64,000 nucleotides of DNA. Origin: an uncultured Psychrobacter sp. Its GTDB lineage: Bacteria > Pseudomonadota > Gammaproteobacteria > Pseudomonadales > Moraxellaceae. The position numbers were made by a program, and so were the translations under genes. Below, in pieces: positions 28,156-37,394 of the stretch. The notes beneath the pieces were generated by a model. It was not told where the DNA came from. It did no database searches and worked only from the letters and a program-made list of their open reading frames with translations. The stretch is from assembly GCF_947495825.1 (NCBI RefSeq), contig NZ_CANMAH010000012.1:29819-93818 (forward strand), in the 5' to 3' direction. The number at the start of each line of letters is the position of its first letter. Position 1 is the first letter of the stretch.

Positions 28156-29232
28156 TTATAGCGCAGATTGTAACCTAATCATCCATATCTCAGCACGCGT
28201 GCCTAACCTAAATGGTACTGGCCCAAACCCATAGCCTGAAGACACCAAAAACTGTGTGTTCCCTATATTTTTGGTGCCGTGCATTAGCGGTTGAAACCAC
28301 TGCTTTAACAGCGTCAACGGAAATATCTGTCCGCCATGCGTATGCCCCGATAAGTGCAAATCTACGGGTAAATCGCTGATCTCTTCTAGCGCTGTAGGAC
28401 GATGCTCTAAAAACACAGTCGGCTTATCGGTATCGACCTTCGACAGTAATTCAGATGCTGATAAGCGCGTCGAATCTACATCGTCCGAGCGTCCGACTAA
28501 CCATACCGAGTCATCAAGCAGCACACTCTCATTATCAAGTACGGTGATACCTGCATCTGTTACCGCTTCTGCGATTGCTTCTTCGTATCCCAAATAATCA
28601 TGATTGCCTAAAACTGCGTACACGCCAAGCGGTGCATGTAGTTTTGATAAATGCTCATGCATGTTGGTTTTGTCATAATAGATAGTAGTATCATTCATAA
28701 CGTCGCCTGCCAGCACCACCATGTCAGCATCCTGAGCGTCGATCAGACTGACCAATTTGTCTATCTGTCGATTGCCAAACCATCTACCTAAGTGTGTGTC
28801 GGATACTAAAGCAATATCTATCGGCTTATCTAATGGTTTGGTCGTCGTAACCGTCAGTTGATGAACCACTGGCGAGTAGGCATTAAATACGGCTAAGCTT
28901 ACAATGCCAATATATATCATTATTCCAACGCTATGTATAAGCGTAGGCCTGCGCTGAGCTTTCAATAACTTATCATATATCAGAGCAATAAATACGGTAA
29001 TCAGCGCAGCATAGATCATAAATCCTTGCAAAATACCCACGACTAGATAGACATGAAAAGGGGCAAGCCAAAAATCACTCAGTCCATAAATAAGCACCAC
29101 ATTATTAATAATAAAAACAGATGCTATAATTGCCTTTTTTACTATTGAACGTTTTGGTTTAATGAGCCACCATAAGATGACACTAGTCGTTAACGCTAAT
29201 AGTTGGGTGAGAACAACAAAGAAAAACCACAT
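28156..29232 (-). CDS. Membrane-anchored calcineurin-like metallophosphoesterase 2
   Basis: Paralogue of the gene at 26881-28008, with the same layout: four N-terminal hydrophobic segments, then the phosphoesterase domain. Metal-binding motifs are SDTHLGRWFGN, GDVMND, GNHDYLGYEE and SGHTHGGQIFP, and the ending SSGYGFGPVPFRLGTRAEIW matches its sibling's SSGYGFWGIPFRLGSRSEIW closely. The copy has 358 residues. The soluble half is far better conserved between the two than the membrane half. This suggests an old duplication with different membrane anchors or partners. Confidence 0.87.
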   Translation of the reverse strand: MWFFFVVLTQLLALTTSVILWWLIKPKRSIVKKAIIASVFIINNVVLIYGLSDFWLAPFHVYLVVGILQGFMIYAALITVFIALIYDKLLKAQRRPTLIHSVGIMIYIGIVSLAVFNAYSPVVHQLTVTTTKPLDKPIDIALVSDTHLGRWFGNRQIDKLVSLIDAQDADMVVLAGDVMNDTTIYYDKTNMHEHLSKLHAPLGVYAVLGNHDYLGYEEAIAEAVTDAGITVLDNESVLLDDSVWLVGRSDDVDSTRLSASELLSKVDTDKPTVFLEHRPTALEEISDLPVDLHLSGHTHGGQIFPLTLLKQWFQPLMHGTKNIGNTQFLVSSGYGFGPVPFRLGTRAEIWMIRLQSAL

Positions 29233-29382
29233 AGTAATATCTGTTCAAATAAAGATGTGGCTATCTTACGCCAGTATTCTTACGCGCTAGATACAGATAT
29301 TTTATTTCATTAAATCTCATAGGTTTTACATGTTTATTTGGGTTAGCCATACTATTTAGATAATTGTCCTCTTAACCCCCTA

Positions 29383-29398
29383 TGTTTCACATGAAACA
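29383..29398. promoter_or_regulatory. parS-like site 1 (CACATG variant)
   Basis: TGTTTCACATGAAACA, one base from the palindromic ParB consensus TGTTTCACGTGAAACA. It is intergenic, the leftmost of twelve such sites and about 20 kb from oriC. Confidence 0.75.
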
Positions 29399-29429
29399 TT
29401 ATTATCTTTTATAACTTTTGCTATTTTAA

Positions 29430-30392
29430 TTAATTTTGCTCTTCTAACGCCTGCTTTAGCGTTGGCTGTTTAAACGTATAGCCCGCATTCTGTAGAGCTT
29501 GCGGCAATACCTTCTGTCCATCAATCAGTAGTGTCGACATCTCACCAAACATGAGCTTAAGTAAAAACTCTGGTAACGTAAAAAACGTTGGACGATTTAA
29601 CCATGACCCAAGCGTCTTGGTAAAAGTATGATTGGTCACTGGATTGGGCGCCGTAAAGTTATATACCAGCGCTGGCGTATCGCTTGTAGTTTTTAACGTA
29701 TTGTCCTGCGTATCTTGGCTGGTCATGTTATCAGTAAGATGCTTTTCAATAATAAATATCGCAGCCCCCACCCAGTCTTCACGACTTATCCAGCTCATGA
29801 CTTGCCTACCATCACCCAGTTGTCCACCGACGCCCATTTTAAATGGCGTTAGAAGTTTGCCCAGCATACCGCCATCAGGATGAATGACTATCCCTGTACG
29901 TACAATAGCGACTGGTACACCATATTGAGTGGCTTTGAGCGCCAACTGCTCCCAATCATCACATAATTTATGAGCAAAATCTGTCTCAAAACCACTATTT
30001 TCAGTTAATGGTTTATCGCCTTGCGTGCCATACCAGCCAATGGCTGAGCCGCTAACCAAGAGTTTGGGCTTAGTGCTACTACGTGCAATAAATGCTAATA
30101 GTGACTCGGTAGGCTTCACACGGCTGGCTAGCAATTGCTCTTTGCGCTCATCACTCCAGCGCGAATCTGCAATCCCAGCGCCTGCTAGATTGAGGACCAC
30201 ATCAAAGCTTTTGTCAGTATTTGCAAGCTCATCATAAGTCATCATAGTGACACCGTCAGGGTGTGTTTGGCTGCTATCGCGGGTCAGCCAAGTAATATGT
30301 ACCTCTTTATTTTGTGCGCGGTAACGTGTCATCAACTCACGACTAAATGCACTACCCAAAAACCCTGAGCCCCCACTGATTATAATATTCAT
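29430..30392 (-). CDS. TIGR01777-type NAD-dependent epimerase (YfcH-like)
   Basis: Extended short-chain dehydrogenase of the TIGR01777 group, related to YfcH and plant SulA. The N-terminal NAD loop is SGGSGFLGSAF. Other features are NLAGAGIADSRWS, the SGSAIGWYGTQGDKPLTE segment with the YG catalytic position, and the C-terminal DUF1731-like tail with LPQALQNAGYTFKQPTLKQAL. Its 320 residues include a short insert of Thr and Asp near 225-240. The substrate of this group is not established. Confidence 0.9.
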   Translation of the reverse strand: MNIIISGGSGFLGSAFSRELMTRYRAQNKEVHITWLTRDSSQTHPDGVTMMTYDELANTDKSFDVVLNLAGAGIADSRWSDERKEQLLASRVKPTESLLAFIARSSTKPKLLVSGSAIGWYGTQGDKPLTENSGFETDFAHKLCDDWEQLALKATQYGVPVAIVRTGIVIHPDGGMLGKLLTPFKMGVGGQLGDGRQVMSWISREDWVGAAIFIIEKHLTDNMTSQDTQDNTLKTTSDTPALVYNFTAPNPVTNHTFTKTLGSWLNRPTFFTLPEFLLKLMFGEMSTLLIDGQKVLPQALQNAGYTFKQPTLKQALEEQN

Positions 30393-30621
30393 ACCCGACT
30401 CCCTAAATGTTTATCACATAGCAATCAGTGTTGCAAAAAATAAGCTACAAAAACAATAGCATAATTGTAGAAGTAACTATTTAAGTACAGATTTAAAATA
30501 TGGAGTTTGGCAGATGCAGAGTAAGAAGCATAGGATAAGACAGACTTCATTTAGGTAATTAAGTCTTAGGTAATAGGTCGGTAGAAACATGTCGAAAAAA
30601 AAGCAGTAGTTTATTTAAATA

Positions 30622-31269
30622 CTATCTGATTATTGCCCCCGTTAAGGCATCTCCGATCTGACTTGGCAACTTATAGCCTAGTGTATCTCCTATCAGATAA
30701 TGCACTTGCTTGTCCAGATCGCTGTGTTTATTGTCATCAAGAAAATAGGCCTGTGCTTGATTTAACGTTAGTGCTGGGGGTTTTCCTGAAGGGTTACAGC
30801 TCGTCGATACAACAAAGCCATAAGGATTATCTGGTGAAACCATCTGCGTGCATAGCTGCTGGACCAAAGGGTGGGCGATAATACGTACGGCTACACTATT
30901 ATGGTCTCCTGTAATCCATGACGGAATAGGTACCGTCAGCTGTTTGGATAGAGGCAATAACCAAGTATGAGCCTGCTTTGAGATAGTTTCTGAGTGCATA
31001 TGCCAACTCTCAAGGACCGTTCGTCGTTGACTATCGTTTAGGTCATCTAATAACGGCGCTATACGCTGAATATCATCAGTAACTACAATCATACCTTTAT
31101 GTATTGGACGCTGTTTCATAGCCAGTAATCGCTGCACTGCCATTTGGTTAAATGGATCACAACCGATACCCCAGACGCTTTCGGTTGGATAAGCGAGTAG
31201 CTGACCTTCTTTTAGCCAACCAGCAGCTTGAACGACAGAATCAGTAGTAATGGAGGCAGATTGTTTCAT
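30622..31269 (-). CDS. tsaC: L-threonylcarbamoyladenylate synthase
   Basis: Sua5/YciO/YrdC-type enzyme making threonylcarbamoyl-AMP from threonine, bicarbonate and ATP for the t6A37 modification of ANN-decoding tRNAs. The 215-residue size fits the short TsaC form without the Sua5 C-terminal domain. The family motif AYPTESVWGIGCDPFNQMAV is at the start, and VVSTSCNPSGKPPAL is the second. It lies downstream of dprA, the common gammaproteobacterial arrangement. The N-terminal YrdC region is complete. Confidence 0.92.
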   Translation of the reverse strand: MKQSASITTDSVVQAAGWLKEGQLLAYPTESVWGIGCDPFNQMAVQRLLAMKQRPIHKGMIVVTDDIQRIAPLLDDLNDSQRRTVLESWHMHSETISKQAHTWLLPLSKQLTVPIPSWITGDHNSVAVRIIAHPLVQQLCTQMVSPDNPYGFVVSTSCNPSGKPPALTLNQAQAYFLDDNKHSDLDKQVHYLIGDTLGYKLPSQIGDALTGAIIR

Positions 31270-31427
31270 GGCTTGAATATTTCAGAATAATAGAAGATGA
31301 GACATTAATAATAACACAGAAGAAAGAAAACCTAGGGCGACAGAATTTAAAAGTTCCTAAGAGCGTGCTGATCTCGACATGCTTTGCTTTGTACTTTATT
31401 GAAAATATAAGCGCTTAAAAACCCCCT

Positions 31428-32678
31428 CTAAACGCGTAGATAGCGTCCGCCTTGTACACTGATGACACCTAATAATTCAAGCTCCATCAACTGTCCGATT
31501 AGCTGCGGTGGGGCTAACTTGGTGGTCACTAGCAACGCATCTAAATCTTGTCCATGCCAGTCGAGTTGATCATAGACCGTCTGTAAATGTTCAGCGATGT
31601 CTATAGTGCTACTAGAAGGCTTAAGGGTAGATGGTGGTGAGTGATGAGTAGCGATAACGGGACGGCTGTTTATATCCGAAGAGTGAGAAATAGGACTAAT
31701 ATTTGATGCGTCTTTCTGTGTCATTTTGAGCGCGCGACTGCCATAATCTAGCTGACTATTGACATCTTCTATAACTTGTTTGGGATGGTAGATCAACGTC
31801 GCGCCTTCTCGTATAAGGTGATGGCAGCCTTCAGCATTACTGTTATCAATATGACTTGGAATCGCAAAGACTTGCTTGCCTAGTTCAGAGGTTAGACGCG
31901 CGGTAATCAAAGAGCCACTTTGAATAGTCGCTTCGGTCACAATCGTCGCCAAGCTCAGTCCAGCGACTAGGCGGTTACGACGCGGAAAAGTATGTTTATG
32001 CGGCGGCGTATGCGGTAACAGCTCACTGATAATACAACCACCTTGCTCGACAATTTGAGCAAATAACTTATCATGATGATTGGGATAATGCACATCAATC
32101 CCTGTACCCATGACCCCTATCGTACTGCCTTGAAGCTCAATGTCTGTTTGGGACAGTGCGCCTAGATGAGCGCGCTTATCCACACCCATGGCAAGACCGC
32201 TTGTCACGACGTAACCTGCTTGCGCTAAGTACTGCGCGATGTCAAAAGTAATCTTTTGGGCATGTGCTGTTGGCTTTCGGCTACCGACGATAGCGATTTG
32301 GGCTTGATGCAAGCGTGCGCTATTACCACGATAAAATAGCAATGGCGGCGGATCATATATCTGTAAAAGTTGGGTAGGATAATCGGGCTGGTCGGCGAAT
32401 AGTAGACCATAGCGTTTCTCTATCAGCGCTTGCTGGATGCTGTCGATACTGGTGAGGGTTTGCTTTGGCTGCTCGTGACGTTTGAGATGAGTATGATGAA
32501 TACCCAACTGCCGCCATGCTTCTACTGTCGCCTGCCAAGCACGCTGCGCATCACCAAAGGACGTGACAAGCTTATGATAAGCAGACAATGACGCATTGAC
32601 CTCATACCATAACGCCAAGATTGCACGCTGTTCGATTGATAGAGGAGGTAGATATACTGACATGACGGTTTTACTCAA
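31428..32678 (-). CDS. dprA: DNA-processing protein DprA
   Basis: Binds incoming single-stranded DNA during natural transformation and loads RecA. The Rossmann core is visible as IAIVGSRKPTAHAQKITFDIA, SGLAMGVDKRAHLGAL and TFPRRNRLVAGLS. A C-terminal winged-helix domain (DQLDWHGQDLDALLVTTKLAP) closes the protein. The start is uncertain: TTG at 32678 or ATG at 32663, neither with a clear ribosome site. It is followed by tsaC and preceded by the LysM gene by about 17-32 nt. Confidence 0.92.
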   Translation of the reverse strand: MSKTVMSVYLPPLSIEQRAILALWYEVNASLSAYHKLVTSFGDAQRAWQATVEAWRQLGIHHTHLKRHEQPKQTLTSIDSIQQALIEKRYGLLFADQPDYPTQLLQIYDPPPLLFYRGNSARLHQAQIAIVGSRKPTAHAQKITFDIAQYLAQAGYVVTSGLAMGVDKRAHLGALSQTDIELQGSTIGVMGTGIDVHYPNHHDKLFAQIVEQGGCIISELLPHTPPHKHTFPRRNRLVAGLSLATIVTEATIQSGSLITARLTSELGKQVFAIPSHIDNSNAEGCHHLIREGATLIYHPKQVIEDVNSQLDYGSRALKMTQKDASNISPISHSSDINSRPVIATHHSPPSTLKPSSSTIDIAEHLQTVYDQLDWHGQDLDALLVTTKLAPPQLIGQLMELELLGVISVQGGRYLRV

Positions 32679-32695
32679 TATAATGATATAAAGGA

Positions 32696-33793
32696 CTACA
32701 GGTAAGGCGGTGGTAACAGTTGATCGCCGACATTTAAAGGCAGCTCTGAGCTTAAAATATAAGCATAGCTGATATCATCAAAAGTATTAAATACCATTGC
32801 CATACCAGCAGGCTCGCTTGGCAAGCGTACAGGCATATCATTGTCCATGGTATCGCGTACTAAAGGTCCTTTTCGATAGACCGTCAATACATCACCAGGT
32901 TTGGCACCTTGGTTGCTACCCAAGTTTATAGCCACCACACTACCCTTCGCCGCAGAGTTGATTGAATCCATTACTCGAACGATCAATCCGCCGCGGCTCA
33001 CAGTGGCAGGCGCGGGATAGAATACAGGTGGAATAGAATCATCTAACTCGACAAATACACGGTCACCCTCCCGTACTTCTTTGCCATAAGAATCCGTCAA
33101 TTGCAGACTGCTCACACCGTTCTCTTCGACATTCGTTACCAAGCCGGTGGCCACTTGCGTCACTTCAAGACCAATGACCTCTTGGGTTCTAGGTTCGACA
33201 TACATCTCACCTTCACGATAAACGCCGTAGCGTTGTCCAACGATAAGTGGTATTCCTTTGGTATAAATCTTATCGCCACTAGCAGTGATCAAGTTACGAT
33301 TTTTGGACGCCAACACATAAGGAGTAGTATTAAAGTCTTTTGGATTAACGATAATTGTCTTGTCTAACCAATGCTGAATCGCTGCACGTGGAATCGCCGG
33401 AATACTATTAGCGACTGAAGTGACTGTGACTGTACTGGCTACCACATTGCCTGTTACTTGTTTTTCGACACCTGCGCAGCCCTCACCGGTATCAACACCG
33501 ATCAGCGTCTTACCTTGAATCACACATAAGATAAGTACATCATTGGGATAGATTAGGTTGGGGTTTTTAATTTGTTTATTGGTGGCCCAAATCTCTTTCC
33601 AGCGCCATGGACTATCTAAATAGCGACCTGAGATATCCCATAGCGTATCGCCTTTTTTGACGATGTAGCGATTAGGTGCATCGGCTTTGATAGTTGGCAG
33701 TGGGTTATTAGCGTGAGCAGTATTTATTAACATTGCACTACTAAAAGCAGTAGCAATCAGCGCTTTTGCTATAGAGTTTAGGCTCGTTTTCAT
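32696..33793 (-). CDS. LysM domain peptidoglycan-binding protein
   Basis: From the ATG at 33793 (GTGGA upstream) the precursor is 365 residues. The signal peptide KTSLNSIAKALIATAFSSAM ends near AHA. A single LysM repeat lies around residues 43-92 (YIVKKGDTLWDISGRYLDSP, then NPNLIYPNDVLIL). The long remainder has no named domain that I recognise; it looks beta-rich. It sits directly upstream of dprA, an arrangement seen in many gammaproteobacteria, where the LysM gene precedes smf/dprA. It is presumably periplasmic. The upstream GTG at 33805 is in frame but less convincing. Confidence 0.88.
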   Translation of the reverse strand: MKTSLNSIAKALIATAFSSAMLINTAHANNPLPTIKADAPNRYIVKKGDTLWDISGRYLDSPWRWKEIWATNKQIKNPNLIYPNDVLILCVIQGKTLIGVDTGEGCAGVEKQVTGNVVASTVTVTSVANSIPAIPRAAIQHWLDKTIIVNPKDFNTTPYVLASKNRNLITASGDKIYTKGIPLIVGQRYGVYREGEMYVEPRTQEVIGLEVTQVATGLVTNVEENGVSSLQLTDSYGKEVREGDRVFVELDDSIPPVFYPAPATVSRGGLIVRVMDSINSAAKGSVVAINLGSNQGAKPGDVLTVYRKGPLVRDTMDNDMPVRLPSEPAGMAMVFNTFDDISYAYILSSELPLNVGDQLLPPPYL

Positions 33794-33805
33794 GGTTGTA
33801 TCCAC

Positions 33806-34050
33806 AAGTTTTAAAGTACAGCGTAAATAGGATTGTGTTTTACTACTTATCCTTGCAAGATTGAATCCAACAAGTTGTCAGAATAGCTTATTAAGTAATA
33901 AGACAGTTATGATTACAATTATATACACAATAGCATATAACTAGACATCTATTTACAAAAATTCAAGCTACTTCAAACGGTATAGTTATGCAGTTCAAAT
34001 CTCATATAGTCCAAAGGATATGGGTTAACAAGTCCTATTTAAGAAGATAA
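33806..34050. other. Gene-free upstream region of the LysM gene
   Basis: AT-rich spacer of about 245 bp between the LysM start and the thrC terminator. It holds a single-mismatch DnaA box (GTATCCACA near 33799), probably incidental, and presumably the LysM promoter. Nothing else is recognised. Confidence 0.45.
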
Positions 34051-34054
34051 AAAA

Positions 34055-34092
34055 AAGCCTCACTATCCGATGTACGGAGAGTAAGGCTTTTC
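34055..34092 (-). terminator. Terminator after thrC
   Basis: AAGCCTCACTATCCG / CGGAGAGTAAGGCTT is a 15-bp stem with two mismatches and a short loop. On the minus strand it is followed by TTTTTT. Confidence 0.8.
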
Positions 34093-34105
34093 TTAATATA
34101 TACGA

Positions 34106-34121
34106 AGTTTCACGTGAAACC
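34106..34121. promoter_or_regulatory. parS site 2 (perfect core)
   Basis: GTTTCACGTGAAAC, the perfect 14-bp ParB core, between the thrC terminator and the thrC stop codon. Confidence 0.85.
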
Positions 34122-34146
34122 AAACATCTAAGCTTATGTTTATAAA

Positions 34147-35568
34147 TTACGACAAATCAGCCGTTACATGTTGACGAATCTGCTCAGCGACCAACTCTGC
34201 TTTATTATCCAACACTACGACATGCTGTGGTAAGTCTTCTAGTCCTTCAGTATGAACAGGACGCTTAATGTCTATTTGACCAACAGCTTCAATGATCGTA
34301 TCTGCGAATTTGACTGGCAAAGCAGTCTCAGCACAGATGATAACTTCGCCATCTTGCTGTAGCTCTTTGGCAACTTTGATACCATCAGCGGTATGCGGGT
34401 CAACCAATTCACCATATTTTTCGTATAAAGATTTGATCGTTTGTAAACGATCAGCGTGGGTAGACTTACCAGCAGCAAAGCCATAACGAGTATTAACAGC
34501 ATCTAACACATCCGATAGATCAAAACCTTGACCAGACTTTACGCCTTCAAATAGCTCATGGACGCGCGCGCTGTCCCTTTCTAGTAACAAATAAACAAAG
34601 CGCTCAAAGTTTGACGCTTTAGAGATGTCCATTGAAGGGCTTGAGGTCACATAAGTTTTATCGGTCGCACGTGGTTGGTAAGCACCTTGATTAAAGAAGT
34701 CATTTAGCACGTCATTTTCATTGGTTGCAACGATAAGGCGGTTAATTGGCAGACCCATTTCACGCGCAATATGTCCTGCGCAAATATTACCAAAGTTGCC
34801 AGACGGTACGCTAAAGCTAACTTGCTCATCGTTGCTATTTGTCACCGCAAAATACGCTTTAAAGTAATACACAATCTGCGCCAAGATGCGCCCCCAGTTG
34901 ATGGAGTTGACCGTGCCTAAACTGTAAGCGGCTTTAAATTCCGCATCTTGTTGTAAGGCTTTGACGATGTCTTGGCAATCATCAAACATCCCATCGATAG
35001 CGATATTATGAATATTATCATCGGTTAAGCTATACATCTGCGCACGCTGGAATTCGCTCATTTTGCCATGAGGTGACAGCATAAAGACTTCGATATTTTC
35101 TTTACCGCGCAGCGCATATTCTGCCGCACTACCTGTGTCACCGCTGGTCGCACCGATGATGGTAATACGGGCATCTTTTCTTTTAAGCACATACTCAAAA
35201 GCATTGCCCAAAAACTGCATCGCCACATCTTTAAACGCGAGTGTTGGGCCATTGGACAGCCCTAAGATATAAAGATTGTCCTCAAGCTTGCGTACTGGGG
35301 TAATTTCCGCACTGCCAAATACCTTAGTCGTATAAGTACGCTCAATAATATCTTTTAAATCAGCATAAGGAATATCGGTAGCAAAGCGCTGCATAATGGC
35401 TAGCGCAAGCTCTGTATAGCTAAGCGTACGCCACTCATCAAGTACAGCGCTATCAATACTTGGATAGTGCTCAGGCAGCATCAAACCACCATCTGGCGCA
35501 AGACCCATCAATAGCACATCACTAAAATCCATTGGTGCTGTCTGACCACGGGTACTGATATATTTCAT
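34147..35568 (-). CDS. thrC: Threonine synthase
   Basis: PLP enzyme converting O-phosphohomoserine to threonine. The 473 residues are in the longer gammaproteobacterial/fungal-type class. The cofactor lysine is in LAFKDVAMQFLGN, the phosphate loop is ATSGDTGSAAEYAL, and SVPSGNFGNICAGHIA is also typical. It ends with a helical tail. No threonine-operon partner (hom or thrB) is next to it, and no attenuator leader is visible upstream. Its position between rsmB and the LysM-dprA genes is unusual. Confidence 0.95.
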   Translation of the reverse strand: MKYISTRGQTAPMDFSDVLLMGLAPDGGLMLPEHYPSIDSAVLDEWRTLSYTELALAIMQRFATDIPYADLKDIIERTYTTKVFGSAEITPVRKLEDNLYILGLSNGPTLAFKDVAMQFLGNAFEYVLKRKDARITIIGATSGDTGSAAEYALRGKENIEVFMLSPHGKMSEFQRAQMYSLTDDNIHNIAIDGMFDDCQDIVKALQQDAEFKAAYSLGTVNSINWGRILAQIVYYFKAYFAVTNSNDEQVSFSVPSGNFGNICAGHIAREMGLPINRLIVATNENDVLNDFFNQGAYQPRATDKTYVTSSPSMDISKASNFERFVYLLLERDSARVHELFEGVKSGQGFDLSDVLDAVNTRYGFAAGKSTHADRLQTIKSLYEKYGELVDPHTADGIKVAKELQQDGEVIICAETALPVKFADTIIEAVGQIDIKRPVHTEGLEDLPQHVVVLDNKAELVAEQIRQHVTADLS

Positions 35569-35752
35569 AGTGCATCCCTACTTAAAACGTCTAAAGTTAG
35601 TCTTCAGTACTCAAATCTCAAAATCGTACGAGCTGTCATAGGCCAATATAATTGGCTTAGCATATTGCTTTTGCAAAGGTTTATATTTAGCTAAAAACAT
35701 AGCCTACCGCGATACGTTTAGAAGGCTGAGAATAAGGTTCTGTCATTGTATT

Positions 35753-37354
35753 TTATTGAGCAGTCTTTTGCAGCAGTGCATAATAAAAGCCATCACCGCT
35801 TGCGCTATCAATCGGTAAACATTGGCGACCGATCGCCTGCTCGATACCCCAGTTACACTCTTTCGTAAATTCGATAGCAGTTGCATCGGGGTGGCGTGCG
35901 GTAAAGTCTTGCATTTGCTCAACGTTTTCTTGTTTTAAGATTGAGCAAGTCACATATAGTAGATAGCCGCCTACTTTTATTTGTGGCCATAAGTTGTCTA
36001 AGATTTGCGCTTGTAACTGTACGGTTTGGGCGATATCTTCTTCGTGACGTAACAAGCTGATATCTGGATGACGACGAATCACTCCCGTCGCAGTACATGG
36101 CGAATCAAGTAACACAGCATCAAAGATTGCTCGGTCTTGATTTGATTTTTGCTTTTTGGGTTCAGAGTTGCCTTGCCATGTTGTCGCATCAGCGCAGACG
36201 ATATCAAGCTTGATATCAGTATTGGCTGAGTTTTCTAAATTTTGTTGCTGTAAATTCAGGCGTTCTAAGTTTTCATGAATCCGTTTAATACGCGGAGCTT
36301 CATTATCTATAGCAGTGAGCCTGATACTATTCGCTTTATTTACACTATCATCAGGTTTCACATGAAACAATGATGACTTATTGTCTGCTGTTAATAGCTC
36401 TAACCAATGGGCAAGCTTACCGCCTGGAGCGGCACAAGCATCCAACAATTGGATTGTAGAAGTCTCTTCATTTCGACTGTCTTTATCAGTTATCTGAGTG
36501 TCTTTAGCCAGCTTATTAGTTAGCGCAAGCTCTATCAGCGGAGCAGCAAGCTGGGCATGCATATCTTGCACACTCGCCACACCTTCTGCAAATTGAGGTA
36601 AAAAACTGACCGCTGTGCTTTGTTCTAAGCGTAATGCTTGAGTCAATAGCGTAGCAGTTTTGACGGTATCAGTTAATTGCAAACCACTAGATAACTCAAC
36701 CAATTCAGTACTAATATCGGCATCGGTAAGTATTTGCTGATATTCATTGGTTGATTTCACGGCTGTATTTACGCGTAAAAACATCGGTGCAGGCTGGCGT
36801 AGGCCTTGAGTTAATGCTGCATACTCATCACTCCAATCTTGTTTAAGCTGGTGTGCTAGCCAATTAGGCAAACTATGGTTTTTGTCGCATTTTTTACGGA
36901 ATTTATTGGTGTTTTTGGCAACTTTACGCAAGATTGCATTGACAAGACCAGAGGCCCGCGCAAATTCAATCTCTTTGGCTGCTTCTACCGTTTCGTGAAT
37001 GGCGGCATGGTCAGCCACTTCTAAATAAAGCAGCTGCACTAGGCCCACTTGGATGGTGGTGCGCACTTCTATCTCATCAACAGGTTTGTCAGCTAAGCTA
37101 TCAAGCAGTCTTGCAAGTGCGTGCCATTGACGTAAAGTGGTCAACAACAATGCATGTGCAAAGCCTTTATCTCCTTCATGCAGACTATTTAGCAAGGGAT
37201 CAAGTACGCTTGAGAGTGACTGACCTTGTTGAATGGCAAGTAAGGTTCGGATGACGCGTACGCGCACGCTACCCGTCATTTTAAGGTTACTGGACGGCTT
37301 GTTCTGGTTGTTTCTAGTGTTAGCACTTTTAGACGCAGTTGCGTTATGTCTCAT
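35753..37354 (-). CDS. rsmB: 16S rRNA (cytosine-967-C5)-methyltransferase
   Basis: RsmB/Sun methylates C967 of 16S rRNA. The N-terminal NusB-like RNA-binding domain is at about 25-165. The SAM-binding motif is LLDACAAPGGKLAHWL, and the catalytic cysteines are in DSPCTATGVIRRHPD and TCSILKQEN. At 533 residues it is longer than usual (about 430-450), owing to Asn/Ser/Lys-rich inserts near 300-320, 345-355 and 400-415. parS-like site 3 lies within the coding sequence at the codons for FHVK. It follows fmt by about 40 nt. Confidence 0.93.
   Translation of the reverse strand: MRHNATASKSANTRNNQNKPSSNLKMTGSVRVRVIRTLLAIQQGQSLSSVLDPLLNSLHEGDKGFAHALLLTTLRQWHALARLLDSLADKPVDEIEVRTTIQVGLVQLLYLEVADHAAIHETVEAAKEIEFARASGLVNAILRKVAKNTNKFRKKCDKNHSLPNWLAHQLKQDWSDEYAALTQGLRQPAPMFLRVNTAVKSTNEYQQILTDADISTELVELSSGLQLTDTVKTATLLTQALRLEQSTAVSFLPQFAEGVASVQDMHAQLAAPLIELALTNKLAKDTQITDKDSRNEETSTIQLLDACAAPGGKLAHWLELLTADNKSSLFHVKPDDSVNKANSIRLTAIDNEAPRIKRIHENLERLNLQQQNLENSANTDIKLDIVCADATTWQGNSEPKKQKSNQDRAIFDAVLLDSPCTATGVIRRHPDISLLRHEEDIAQTVQLQAQILDNLWPQIKVGGYLLYVTCSILKQENVEQMQDFTARHPDATAIEFTKECNWGIEQAIGRQCLPIDSASGDGFYYALLQKTAQ
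36355..36368. promoter_or_regulatory. parS-like site 3 (CACATG variant, inside rsmB)
   Basis: GTTTCACATGAAAC, inside the rsmB coding region. On the coding strand it reads as FHVK in a poorly conserved insert. Confidence 0.7.
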
Positions 37355-37394
37355 TAGTATTGATATCCTGTACGCATTGGAGCGTCTGCATTAA

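Noticed and set aside
32176..32184. Perfect DnaA box inside dprA
   Set aside because: Isolated 9-mer within coding sequence; one such hit is expected by chance in this length.
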